DNA from: Chrysochromulina parva
Lineage: Eukaryota; Haptophyta; Prymnesiales; Chrysochromulinaceae
Reading direction: 5' to 3'
Assembly: GCA_002887195.1 (NCBI GenBank)
Contig: PJAB01001130.1
Location: 1-17,001 of the forward strand
DNA length: 17,001 nucleotides
The position numbers were made by a program, and so were the translations under genes. The notes under the pieces were generated by a model that did not search any database, was not told where the DNA came from, and saw only the letters and a list, made by a program, of their open reading frames with translations. Below are positions 6,445 to 15,118 of the stretch, piece by piece. The first letter of the stretch is position 1; the number at the start of each line of letters is the position of its first letter.

Positions 6445-8484
6445 TCAGATGCGGCGGCGTGGCACGCCCGCGGCAGCGCTGGCGCTCACCATGGCGCCCA
6501 TGGTCGCGTTGAGGACTTCCTGGGCCGTTGGACGCGCGTCGCCAGGCTCGAGCACGTAAGCCACGGGGCTCATCATGCGCGCCACTAGCCGCTGCATGTG
6601 GGCTGAGCACGTGCTCGGCGGCTGCACGCGCGGCACCGTCGGTTGGTCGAGCGAGAGCGGATCGCGCAGTTCGTTCCATCGCTTGCGGTCCTCGGGCGTC
6701 TCGCAGCCAGGGAGGCGCTCGCCAGAGACGATCTCGTACAGCATGAGACCGAGAGAGAAGATGTCGGCAAAGACCGAGGGCGCGCAGTTGAGCAGGTCCC
6801 GTGAGAGATAGACGGCGTCGCCCTCCATGCCCTCGCGCCACTGATCGATCGTGGTCGCGAGGCCCAGGTCGCCGATCTTGAACGCCCCGTCCGCCGAGAT
6901 GAGAATGTTGTCCGGCTTGAGGTCGCAGTGGATGATGCGCATTCCATGCATGTGCACCAGCCCGCGCGCCACGTGCAGCACAATGTCCCACACGGCACTC
7001 TCCTTGTCGGGCAGCCGCAACTGGGCGCCCTCGCGCCGCAAGTGGTCGCGCAGCGTGCCGTTGCCACACAGCTCCATGAGCATGTAGAACTTCTGGTCCT
7101 CCTGCCACGCCGTGTAGTACTCGACGATGTTCGTGTGCGTCCCCAACTCGTTGGCTAGCTCCACCTCGTGCACGTACTTGGCGCGTTCGCCGCGCGAGCG
7201 GAAGGCCTTATTCGACACCTTGACCGCCTTGCGCGTGCTCGGGTCGTAGTTGTGGAAGACGACGTACACGTCCGCAAAGGAACCGCGCCCGAGTAGGGGC
7301 CCCCACGTGAACTTGTCCTCAAAGACGAAGTCGCGCGTGCCCACGGGCGCCGCCGCGAAGGAGCCGTGCTTCTTATCGAGCCGCGCGATCGCCGTCGAGA
7401 AGAGCACCTTTGTGTCGGCCATCGAGTTGCCGCGGTGCAGCGCGGGCACCCCTCGCGTCGTGCCGGGCAGCCCTCGCCCCTCGCCCCCTCGCCCCTCGCC
7501 TAGCAGGTATGGCGGATCTAGGGAGGTGGCACCGCCGCTGCCGCCGTCGGACGCGGTGCTGCCACTCGAGGCGGACCGCAGCACCTGCTGCATCGCCGCC
7601 GAGGACGAGGGGCGGGGTAGCGGTGGCGGCATCGAGCCGTCTTCGTCCGTCGACGAGCCCATCGACAGGGAGCGGCCGATCGCGGGCTGCATGTTCTTCT
7701 GCCGCTTGCGTTGCTCGGCCTCCGTGAGCGCGAAGGCGTGCGACGAGGGGCGATGCCGCTGGTCCACCGCCCCGTCCGATCCGAGCTGCGCCTCCATCCG
7801 CCCCCACAGGCTCGTGACGCCGCCCTCCATGCTGTCCGTCGACGGCGGCGTACTGCGCCCATTCGGATCGCCCGGGGGCGTGCTGAGCGCGAGCCGCTGC
7901 GCGAACCGAACGTTCTCGACGAGATCGTTGACGAGGTCGGTCTGGTTGAGGGCGCCGCTCAGCGCGCGGGGCACCACGAAGAAGCCGCCCTCGTCGCTGG
8001 GCGAGTCCGCCCCCCAGGGTGGCGTGCCCTTGCGCGAGGTGCTGCTCTCGGAATTGCGCGAGAACTTAGACGGGACCGAGGGCAAGCGCGGCGACTTGCC
8101 AGGCATCGCGGGGGACTCAAGGGGAGCCATCGCCAAGGGGCGGTAATCGCCCGCGGGGCCCTTGCCCGGCATTGCGGGTGATTCGAGCGGAGTCATCCCC
8201 ACAGGGGGGAAGTCGGCGAGCAGCGTCGACGCGTCCGAGAGCGCGTCGGATGCATTGCCGGTGGACAGGTGGCTCTGCCGGCGCTGCGCGGCCACGTCGG
8301 GCGGCTGCGGTGTGAATGCCCGCGGCGGGAACGAGGACGTATCGGGCGACATGGAGGAGCTGCAGCCCTCAATATCCATGAACGAGCTCGAGCCCCTTAG
8401 CCTCGGCGGGAAGGCGTTCACTTCGACTGGCGGCGGCGCGGCGAAACTCGACGACGCGGCAAAGCTCGCGTAATGGGTCGCCAT
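6445..8484 (-). CDS. Wee1/Myt1-like protein kinase
   Basis: This 679-residue Ser/Thr-type kinase has its catalytic domain at about 390-655. It shows the glycine loop GRGSFADVY (399-407), lysine K422 in AVKVS, catalytic HCD (519-521) in IIHCDLKPDN, DLG (539-541) in place of DFG, and EGD (554-556) ahead of YLSRDLL. The EGD motif, the EYYTAWQED stretch and DLG are hallmarks of the Wee1/PKMYT1 group, which phosphorylates cyclin-dependent kinases to block mitotic entry. The 385-residue N-terminus is disordered, Ser/Pro-rich and full of S/T-P sites, including a duplicated 12-residue MxPLESPAMPGK motif; this fits control by CDKs or MAP kinases. No membrane segment follows the kinase domain, so it looks Wee1-like rather than membrane-tethered Myt1. 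It could also be a GCN2/PEK-like relative. The start is ATG at 8484-8482, with G at +4. It is divergent from the ABC gene. Confidence 0.85.
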   Translation of the reverse strand: MATHYASFAASSSFAAPPPVEVNAFPPRLRGSSSFMDIEGCSSSMSPDTSSFPPRAFTPQPPDVAAQRRQSHLSTGNASDALSDASTLLADFPPVGMTPLESPAMPGKGPAGDYRPLAMAPLESPAMPGKSPRLPSVPSKFSRNSESSTSRKGTPPWGADSPSDEGGFFVVPRALSGALNQTDLVNDLVENVRFAQRLALSTPPGDPNGRSTPPSTDSMEGGVTSLWGRMEAQLGSDGAVDQRHRPSSHAFALTEAEQRKRQKNMQPAIGRSLSMGSSTDEDGSMPPPLPRPSSSAAMQQVLRSASSGSTASDGGSGGATSLDPPYLLGEGRGGEGRGLPGTTRGVPALHRGNSMADTKVLFSTAIARLDKKHGSFAAAPVGTRDFVFEDKFTWGPLLGRGSFADVYVVFHNYDPSTRKAVKVSNKAFRSRGERAKYVHEVELANELGTHTNIVEYYTAWQEDQKFYMLMELCGNGTLRDHLRREGAQLRLPDKESAVWDIVLHVARGLVHMHGMRIIHCDLKPDNILISADGAFKIGDLGLATTIDQWREGMEGDAVYLSRDLLNCAPSVFADIFSLGLMLYEIVSGERLPGCETPEDRKRWNELRDPLSLDQPTVPRVQPPSTCSAHMQRLVARMMSPVAYVLEPGDARPTAQEVLNATMGAMVSASAAAGVPRRRI
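8095..8196 (-). repeat. Duplicated 36-base motif inside the kinase N-terminus
   Basis: Copies at 8095-8130 and 8161-8196 (66-base period) each encode MxPLESPAMPGK, with several synonymous differences. Selection may therefore hold the peptide, which carries an S-P phosphorylation site and, in one copy, a T-P site. Confidence 0.75.
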
Positions 8485-8677
8485 GATCGGAGCGTCGGAG
8501 CTTACGAAGCCGAACCTTTGCGGGTCGAGCGCGGGCGCCCCACTTCAGGGTGCAGCGCACGTAGCAAACAGGGTCCGCGTCGCTTTGAAGGAAAGCGGTA
8601 ATTCGGTTGGCGCCACTGGCGCCTCTCTGATCGTGAATGCTCCGACGACCGTGAGGACGTTGTCTGGCTAGGCAAGT

Positions 8678-8697
8678 TCAAGTCAAGTCAAGTCAAG
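8678..8697. repeat. TCAAG microsatellite, four copies
   Basis: Four perfect TCAAG units are flanked by partial ones, within the divergent promoter region. Confidence 0.9.
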
Positions 8698-8961
8698 TCA
8701 CGCACGTGTTCTGTATGTGTCTCCTCTTGGAATGTGAAGCAGAGCCCATGGCAGAGCCTCTGAGGACGAGAGGAGTACCTATTGGCGTCGGTCGGCGCGA
8801 GGGGTCGGGCGCGTCTCGGGCTGTCGGGCAGCTGGTCTCGGCACTCGGGTGTCGGGTCGCGGTCGGGGATTTGCCCCTCGCGCCTCGGTCGGGCGCCTCA
8901 CCCCGCGGCGCCTCGGGGAGCCAAGAATTTTCCACGAAACATCTGAGTGTAGCTCTGGACA

Positions 8962-9000
8962 GTGCAGACTGCCGAGTGTGAAGCCGACTGTGCAGACTGC
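8962..9000 (+). repeat. Direct repeat GTGCAGACTGC, 28 bases apart
   Basis: Perfect 11-base copies at 8962-8972 and 8990-9000 lie 72-110 bases before the ABC transporter ATG. They are a candidate paired binding site or a small duplication in the leader. Confidence 0.6.
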
Positions 9001-9071
9001 AGCCACGAGTGAAAAGCGAGCTCTTCCTTTCAAGAACCCTGCAACCGGGAAGCGACCTTCGATACGGAAGA

Positions 9072-12000
9072 ATGGCGCCCCTCGGAAAGCATGATGTCGC
9101 CAAGCTGCCCGATTCGGCTGTTCGAAATGACAGCTTCCTGCAGCGCTCTTTCGTCACGTACACGTACCGCATGATTGGCCGAGGCAGGACCGGCGTGCTG
9201 AAGCAGGACGAGCTCAAGATGCCCGCGGACCAGGCAACCGAAGTGACGTTCATGCGCTTCCAAGTGGCCTGGGCCGCCGAGATCGAGCGCGCCGCCGCCG
9301 CTAAGCCAGGCAAGGACGGCAAGCCGATCCAACCGTCTCTCTGGAAAGCTTTGTGGAAGGCATTCGGAATGGAGTTCATCATCGCGGGCTGCTGGAAGAT
9401 TACGTGGTCAGCGCTCGTGATCTTGGGTGCGTTCTATTTCGTCAGATCGCTTGTGTCCTTCTCCAACAACCCCGCGAGGCCTTTCGTCACCCGGACAGAG
9501 TTCAATTGCAACAAGGAGCGCTTCAACGTGACCTCAAACAAGATCGAATGCGAGAACCTGGGGCCCGACGGCAAGGGCGTCGGCTGGATCTTGGCGTCTA
9601 CTTTCTTCATCGACTCGTATCTCGTCGGCTTCGCACTCCAGCGGCTAGGAGACTGCTCCGTCCGGCTCGGGATCAAGATTCGCTCCGCACTCATGACGGA
9701 AGTGTACCGGAAGACCTTCCGGCTGAGGGAGCAGCATTCGCAGGACGGCGCCAACGTCGTGTCACTCGTCGCGACGGACTGCGCGAAGCTGTACGAAGGG
9801 GTGCTCCACTTCCACAACGTCTGGACCGCGCCGCTCGAGTCGGCCACCATCATCGGGCTCCTGCTAGGCCTAGCAGGGATCTACGGACTTCCGGCACTCG
9901 CTGTCCTGTTCTTCGTCTTGCCGTTACAGTACTACTTTGGGTACCGCATCGCAGTGCACAAGTCGGCCGCCGCGGAGGTCTCCGATGCTCGGGTGCTACG
10001 CATGCACGAGATCCTGCTCGCGATCAAGCTCGTCAAGTTCTACGTGTGGGAGCGGCCGTTCGCCAAGCAGGTGGCGGCGGTGCGCGAGGAGGAGGTGCGG
10101 CTGATGCATAAGGCAGGCTTCGTCAAGACTCTGAACCTCTGCCTCGTCTTCTGGACGCCTCCAGTCATCGCGCTCGTCATCTTCGGAGCGTACGTCTCCA
10201 GCGTCGACCGCCTCCGCCCCGAGTTCGCATTCGTCGTCCTCTCCCTCTTCAACACGCTGCGCTTCCCTCTCGTCGTACTGCCCAAAGCCCTCCGCGGCTC
10301 GTCGGAAGCTGTGGCCGCGGTACGCCGCCTCAACCAGTTCCTGCTCCAAGCGGAAGGCATGGCAAACGAGCGCGCTAAAAAGGTCGGCATACTCATGAAG
10401 GAAGCCGTCCTGGTGCATCCTTCCAACCCGAAAGACTTCACCCTCAACGTACCCGAGTTCTCCGTCGAGCCCGGACAGGTCCGAGCTCCCTGCGTGTAAC
10501 CTTGCGTCTCCCCTGCTTCTCTCCAGTGTGTGGTTGATTCGACAGCGCTCTCGACTTCGCAGGTCGTCGCGGTCGTCGGCAGTGTTGGCGTAGGAAAGTC
10601 TTCAGTGCTCCACGCAATCCTGTCGAACATGAAACTTCAGACCGGCTCCCTGACCGTCGGCGGCAACATCGCATACGTCCCGCAGATGCCGTGGGTGCAG
10701 AACCTCTCGCTTCGTGAAAACATCCTCTTCGGCCTCCCCTTCGACGAGGCCAAATACAAGGAAGTGGTCCACGTCTGCGCGCTCGAGCTCGACATGGAGA
10801 TCCTACCCAAAGGGGATCGCACTATAGCTGGCGAGCGTGGCATTAATCTCTCGGGCGGACAGCGTCAGCGCGTCTGCCTCGCGCGCGCTGTCTACCACGA
10901 TTGCGACATCGTGCTTCTCGACAACCCGTTGAGCGCCGTCGATCAGCACACATCGACTCACATCTTCAACAAATGCATCAAAGGCGTGCTCAAAGAGAAA
11001 GCTGTCATCCTCATCGCGCATCAGCTGGAGCTGCTGCCGCAGTGTGACCGAGTCGCGATCATGGACGACGGCAAGGTGGCCTTCTGCTATCTGACTGCTG
11101 CTTGCCCTGCCCTGCCCTGGATCTGCCCTCTGACCTGTCCTACCTGACCTCTTTGCCAGGTGGTCTACTTTGGGCCTTATGATCCGGAAGCGATGCGCGA
11201 GTACCTGCCTGCAGACACGACGATGCATGCGACAGTCGAGGGGGGAGAGTCGGCGACGGCCAAGGCGAGCGCGGACGAGGACTCGCACGAGAGCAGCGGG
11301 GACAAGCGAGAGGCTGCTGCGCAGGACGCGTTGAAGAAGGTTGCGACCAAGGAAGCAGCCAAGCAGCGGAAAGCCGCGGAGGACCTTGCGCTGGCTGAGA
11401 CGCCAGAGCAGATCGCATCGCAATTTAAGGGGACTACGACGCAGCTGACCTCTTGGAAGGCGGCAATGGTCCACATTCGCGCAGCAGGCGTGTGGCTTTT
11501 CTTGTTTTCGATGTTCCTCTTCGCGGGTACACAAACGCTCCGCATCATTTCCGACCTCTGGATTCGGTTTTGGGCCGCAGACACCTATCTACTCATTCCA
11601 AAGCTAGGAAAGGACGAGGGCAACAATCAGTATCTCTTCGGCTACCTTGGCTTCGTGCTCGCCTTCTTTGTGCTTCTGCTCAGCCGTGATTTGGTCTTTG
11701 AGCATTTCAAGAACAAGGCGGCGACCAAGCTTCATAATGACATGTTCGACCGCGTTCTGCGCGCGCCATACCTGCTCTTCCTCCGTACGCCTGTGGGCGA
11801 AATACTCAACTCCTTTGCAAAGGATCAGTACATCATCGACGAGGAGCTGCCCGACACCGTCCACATGGCGACCATCTACTTGATGATCCTAATCACGTCG
11901 CTTGCCATCATCACTGCTTCCATCTACTTCTACGCCATCATGTCCTTCGTCCTCTTCTTCGCCTTCTGGATAGCGCTCCGCATCTATCTCCCCGCGGCGA

Positions 12001-13710
12001 CGGTCCTGAAGCGCTGGTCTGGCGAGACCGCGACGTCGGTCTTCGTCCATGTAGATGAGACTCTCTCTGGTATCGACGTCATCCGGGCATTCGACGCCGT
12101 CGGCTACTTCATGCAAGAGAACGTCCAGCGCATCAATCTCCACCACCTGGCGATGTTCAACACCGAGATGACCCACCTCTTCCTCGCCTTCTGGTGCGAC
12201 CTCCCCTCCATCTCCCCTCCACCTCCCAATATCACCAATATCACCAATATAAGCCAGCTCTCCCAGACTTAGCCAGCTCTCCCAGACTTTCTGTTGTGAC
12301 CTCCCTGCGTAATCTCAATCCCCTGGTATGCCCCTTCCCAACCGTGGCAGGTGCGACCTCTTGGGCGCCATCCTCGTCGTGGTCACGTGCTTGCTTTCGG
12401 TCGCGTTACGGGAAGAGTTGGGCGCCGCCGCCGTCGGCCTTGCCATCTCTAACTCGATCCAAGTCTTGGTCTTTTTCACGTGGGTCGTCCGAGGTGTGGC
12501 TGATTCGGTGTCCAGATTCGACGCCGTCGAACGCATCACGACTTTCGCAACCCAAGTCCCTACGGAGGATGTGGCCATCGAGATCGCCGCTACACCGAAG
12601 CGCAGCGGACTTGGCTCGCTCATCCGCCGCCGCAAGAAGGACGTCGACGTCGTCTTCACTGGAGTCGTCGCTGTCTCCGCTGAAGACGAGGTCCCAGGAG
12701 GCAGAGTCGCTGTCGAGAAGACGACAACGCGACAGGGCCTTTGGCCGTCGTCCGGTGCGATCAAGTTTGAGGACGTGTGTCTCCGCTACTTCCCCGGCGC
12801 CCCGCTCGCGCTGCGGCACGTCTCGTTCACGATTGCCGACGCAGAGAAAGTCGGCGTCGTCGGCCGCACCGGCTCCGGCAAGACAACGATGCTCATGGCG
12901 CTCTTCCGCATGTTTAAGTTGGCCAAGGGCCGTATCCTGGTCGATTCTGTTGACATCTCGACCCTGCCGCTCGAGCTCGTGCGCAGCTCAATCGCGATTA
13001 TTCCGCAGGAGCCCGTGATGTTCAAAGGATCTGTCCGTTCGAACCTGGACCCATTCGGAGAGCTGAGTGACGCGGACCTTTGGGAGGCACTCTCCCTGGT
13101 GTCTTTGCGGAAGTCGATCTCCGAGATGCCGGGAGGCCTAGATGCGCATGTCGCGGATGGCGGATGCAACTTCTCTCTAGGTCAAAAGCAGCTTTTCTGC
13201 ATGGCACGGTGCGTGCTCAAGAAGACGCGCGTGCTCGTGCTCGACGAGGCGACGGCGGCGATGGACCTCCACACTGACGCCCTCATACAAAAGACGATCC
13301 GGCGCGTGTTCAGAGAGCGGACGACGATCACGATCGCCCACCGCCTCGACACGATCATCTTCTCGGATAAGATACTGACGATGGCGGATGGACACGTCAT
13401 CGAGTTCGACCCGCCTTCAGAGCTTCTAAGCAACCCAGACTCGATGTTTTGCAAGCTCGTCAACGACACGGGGCCATACGCGAGCGCCGCGCTGCGCGCC
13501 ATGGCCGTGCAGGGTCCTAAAGACGAGGATGACAAGATCGACGTCAAGAAGACCCCACCGTTAAGCCGGCGTCTGAAGTCGCCACGGCACTCTAAGGAGC
13601 ATCTCGAGGAACTCGAGGAACAATCGGCGACCCATCGAAACACGTCACTGAGCTTCGCGGACAGCCCTCGCTCGAACGCGATGGGAAATGCTGCTATGTC
13701 GGTGCAATAA
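9072..13710 (+). CDS. ABCC (MRP-type) ABC transporter, four exons
   Basis: Exons 9072-10478, 10563-11075, 11160-12193 and 12351-13710 join to a 1437-residue full transporter with the order TMD1-NBD1-TMD2-NBD2. There is no extra N-terminal TMD0, so it is the short (ABCC4/5-like) type, exporting organic anions or conjugates by ATP hydrolysis at a plasma or vacuolar membrane. NBD1 has Walker A GSVGVGKSS (475-483), Q510, signature LSGGQ (565-569), Walker B ending LLDN (589-590) and H622. NBD2 has Walker A K1162, signature FSLGQ (1259-1263), Walker B VLDE (1283-1284) and H1315. Asn590 replaces the catalytic Glu and FSLGQ is degenerate, so site 1 is probably inactive in hydrolysis, as usual in ABCC. 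A charged Lys/Ala/Glu linker lies at about 655-720, and an insert with RRRKK precedes NBD2. The start is ATG 9072; the frame opens earlier only at GTG 9009. The exon joins restore contiguous family motifs. Confidence 0.92.
10479..10562 (+). other. ABC transporter intron 1 (84 bases, phase 0)
   Basis: The donor is CAG|GTCCGA and the acceptor TTCGCAG|GTC. Removal joins EPGQ to VVAVVGSVG, the normal strand leading to Walker A. CAGGTC occurs at both boundaries. A second acceptor, CTCTCCAG ending at 10526, has a better pyrimidine tract and is in frame, adding 12 residues. Confidence 0.85.
11076..11159 (+). other. ABC transporter intron 2 (84 bases, phase 0)
   Basis: The donor is AAG|GTGGCC and the acceptor TTTGCCAG|GTGG. 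Splicing joins DDGK to VVYFGPYDP, which is continuous for ABCC after the H-loop. AGGTGG is present at both ends. The interior is CTGCC-rich with a strong pyrimidine bias, and TGAC strings could be branch sites. Confidence 0.88.
12194..12350 (+). other. ABC transporter intron 3 (157 bases, phase 2), built of repeats
   Basis: The donor is CTG|GTGCGA and the acceptor GTGGCAG|GTGC. Splicing restores LAFWCDLLGAIL in TMD2. The 11-base string GGTGCGACCTC sits across both boundaries, offset by exactly the intron length. Inside are a CTCCCCTCCA duplication (about 12202-12222), AATATCACC twice (12228-12245) and a 19-base unit twice (12252-12289). Confidence 0.88.
12252..12289 (+). repeat. 19-base perfect tandem duplication within intron 3
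   Basis: AGCCAGCTCTCCCAGACTT occurs at 12252-12270 and again at 12271-12289 with no gap. Confidence 0.95.
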
Positions 13711-13813
13711 CCAGAGAGACCATCGTCTCTCTTGCAGCGGTGACGGCGGCGGTGACGAACAGCAGCAGCGCCACGCCCATGGTCACGCCCTCCCTTGTAC
13801 TCGTGTCGGCAGC

Positions 13814-13883
13814 CGCGCATCATTCTTTGCCCCGGGGTTTGGGACAAAAGGGGTGTACTAGAGAAGTGGGGGTGGTGGCGTGA
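13814..13883 (+). repeat. Dispersed G-rich repeat, copy A
   Basis: The core TTTGCCCCGGGGTTTGGG is preceded by CGCGCATCATTC, then followed by GTACTAG, a G-rich stretch and GGCGTGA. It matches copies at 13893 and 15119. Confidence 0.9.
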
Positions 13884-13892
13884 GGTAGGTCG

Positions 13893-13962
13893 CGCGCATC
13901 ATTCTTTGCCCCGGGGTTTGGGACAAGTACTAGGGAAGGGGGGTGGGTGTAGGGGGGCGTGA
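13893..13962 (+). repeat. Dispersed G-rich repeat, copy B, with G-quadruplex motif
   Basis: The first 34 bases are identical to copy A, 79 bases downstream of it. It lacks a few bases before GTACTAG. The G-rich part (13933-13957) has runs of 3, 6, 3 and 6 G with loops of 2, 1 and 4 bases, a classical G-quadruplex pattern. Confidence 0.9.
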
Positions 13963-14004
13963 AAAGAATGGCGTAGTTATGGGGTCGGCCGGCTGCCTTT
14001 AGGA

Positions 14005-14115
14005 GAGGTAGGTAGCCTCCTCCTATGTTGTGTAATGTGTAGGCGTGTTATCGTGAAGGGGAGGTAGCGGTAGCCTCGCTCCTCCATTGTTATGCGGGCG
14101 CGGGCTATCGTAAAG
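14005..14115 (+). repeat. Imperfect 56-base tandem duplication
   Basis: Units start at the GAGGTAG of 14005 and of 14061. Both run GAGGTAG...GTAGCCTC...CTCC...TTGT...GGCG...TATCGT.AAG. Several substitutions and small indels separate them, so this duplication is older. Confidence 0.65.
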
Positions 14116-14430
14116 TAGTAGATTAAGCTTGTTTGGTCTAGGATTTGGATTAGTCGCAGCGCTCGGTGGTTGTTCATACAAAAAGACCTGAAAAAGCCGT
14201 GTTGGCGTGGTAGGAGCACAACATGGGCGACCACGGGACCTTGATCAAGCGACAAGGCACAAGCCCGACCCCGTCCTCCAGCACGGAATCAGTTCTTCTA
14301 GCCAATACTACGGTCTACGCGCGACCACACAGCCCAACCCGGCGCTTCTCACTAACTATAAACCGCGCAGGTCGAAGAACTACTTTCATCGCGACCTTCC
14401 TCACCCTCTCCACTGTACATGCTCGGCTAG

Positions 14431-14519
14431 CACCCCACGGGGTGGGCTCGGCCGGCTCCCCATAAGGGGCCAGTCACGACAAGGTGACCAAGTCGTAGTT
14501 AAGCTGCATGGTCACCTTG
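14431..14519. repeat. Three successive hairpins next to the tandem array
   Basis: Stems are CACCCC/GGGGTG (14431-14444, two-base loop), CCCC/GGGG (14458-14469, ATAA loop), and an 11-base perfect inverted repeat CAAGGTGACCA/TGGTCACCTTG (14480-14490 and 14509-14519, 18-base loop). Confidence 0.75.
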
Positions 14520-14538
14520 CACGCTTGCAGCACGGAAG

Positions 14539-15055
14539 CCCCAAATTCCAGATTCCATGTTTCCTAGTGTACAGATTCTCCAGGATACTCCTCTGCAACT
14601 TCCACATTCCGAGTTATTCCAAGTTTCCGGGGCCCCTCCGTGGGTCTGCAGAGGGTCCCCAAACTCCAGATTCCATGTTTCCAAGCGTGCAGATTCCAGG
14701 AAACTCTTCTGAAAATTCCACATTCCGAGTTTCCGAGTTTCCGAGGCATCTACGCTGTGGGTCCGCGGAGGGACCCCAAATTCCAGTTTCCAAGTTTCCA
14801 AGTGTGCAGATTCCACTTTCCAGGATACTCCTCTGCAAAAAATTCCACATTCCGAGTTTCCGAGTTTCCGAGGCCGGAGGCCCCCTCTTGCGTCTTGGGT
14901 CCGAGCCGGAGGGACCCACAAATTCCAGATTCCGAGTTTCCGAGTTTACGGCGCCCACTCTTGGGTCCGAGCCGGATGGACCGTCCCAAAAGCCAAAACC
15001 CAAATTGCAAATATTCCCCAGATTCCGAGTTGTTCCGAGAGGAATACGCCTACGT
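14539..15055 (+). repeat. Tandem array of about 117-141-base units, four to five copies
   Basis: Units begin with CCCCAAATTCCAG-like sequence at 14539, 14657, 14774, 14915 (CCCACAAATTCCAG) and a partial, diverged one at 14984. Spacings are 118, 117, 141 and 69 bases. Shared blocks are GATTCCATGTTTCC or variants, GTGCAGATTCC, AGGATACTCCTCTG, ATTCCACATTCCGAG and GGTCCG.GGAGGGA. Within units TTTCCGAG is repeated again. Units 1-4 are diverged but clearly related. Confidence 0.88.
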
Positions 15056-15118
15056 AGGGAGCAGATTCCAGAATACAGAGCGCAGTTTCTATTTCCGCTC
15101 CTGTTCTCAGGTACAGCC

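Larger units (their letters stand above)
8485..9071. promoter_or_regulatory. Shared divergent promoter region, kinase and ABC transporter
   Basis: The two start codons face away from each other across 587 bases with no coding frame of note. It holds E2F-like TTGGCGCC (8607-8614) with a second GGCGCC (8618-8623) about 125 bases upstream of the kinase ATG, a TCAAG tandem (8678-8697), TCGGG-rich low-complexity sequence (about 8785-8875), and a repeated GTGCAGACTGC (8962-8972, 8990-9000) before the ABC start. Promoter activity is inferred from position only. Confidence 0.5.

Noticed and set aside
7250..8146. Plus-strand frame of 298 codons opposite the kinase
   Set aside because: Antisense shadow of the Ser/Pro-rich kinase N-terminus with no domain content.
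9072..13710. Reading the ABC transporter as four separate genes or as a frameshifted pseudogene
   Set aside because: Each break coincides with GT-AG signals whose removal restores continuous ABCC motifs.
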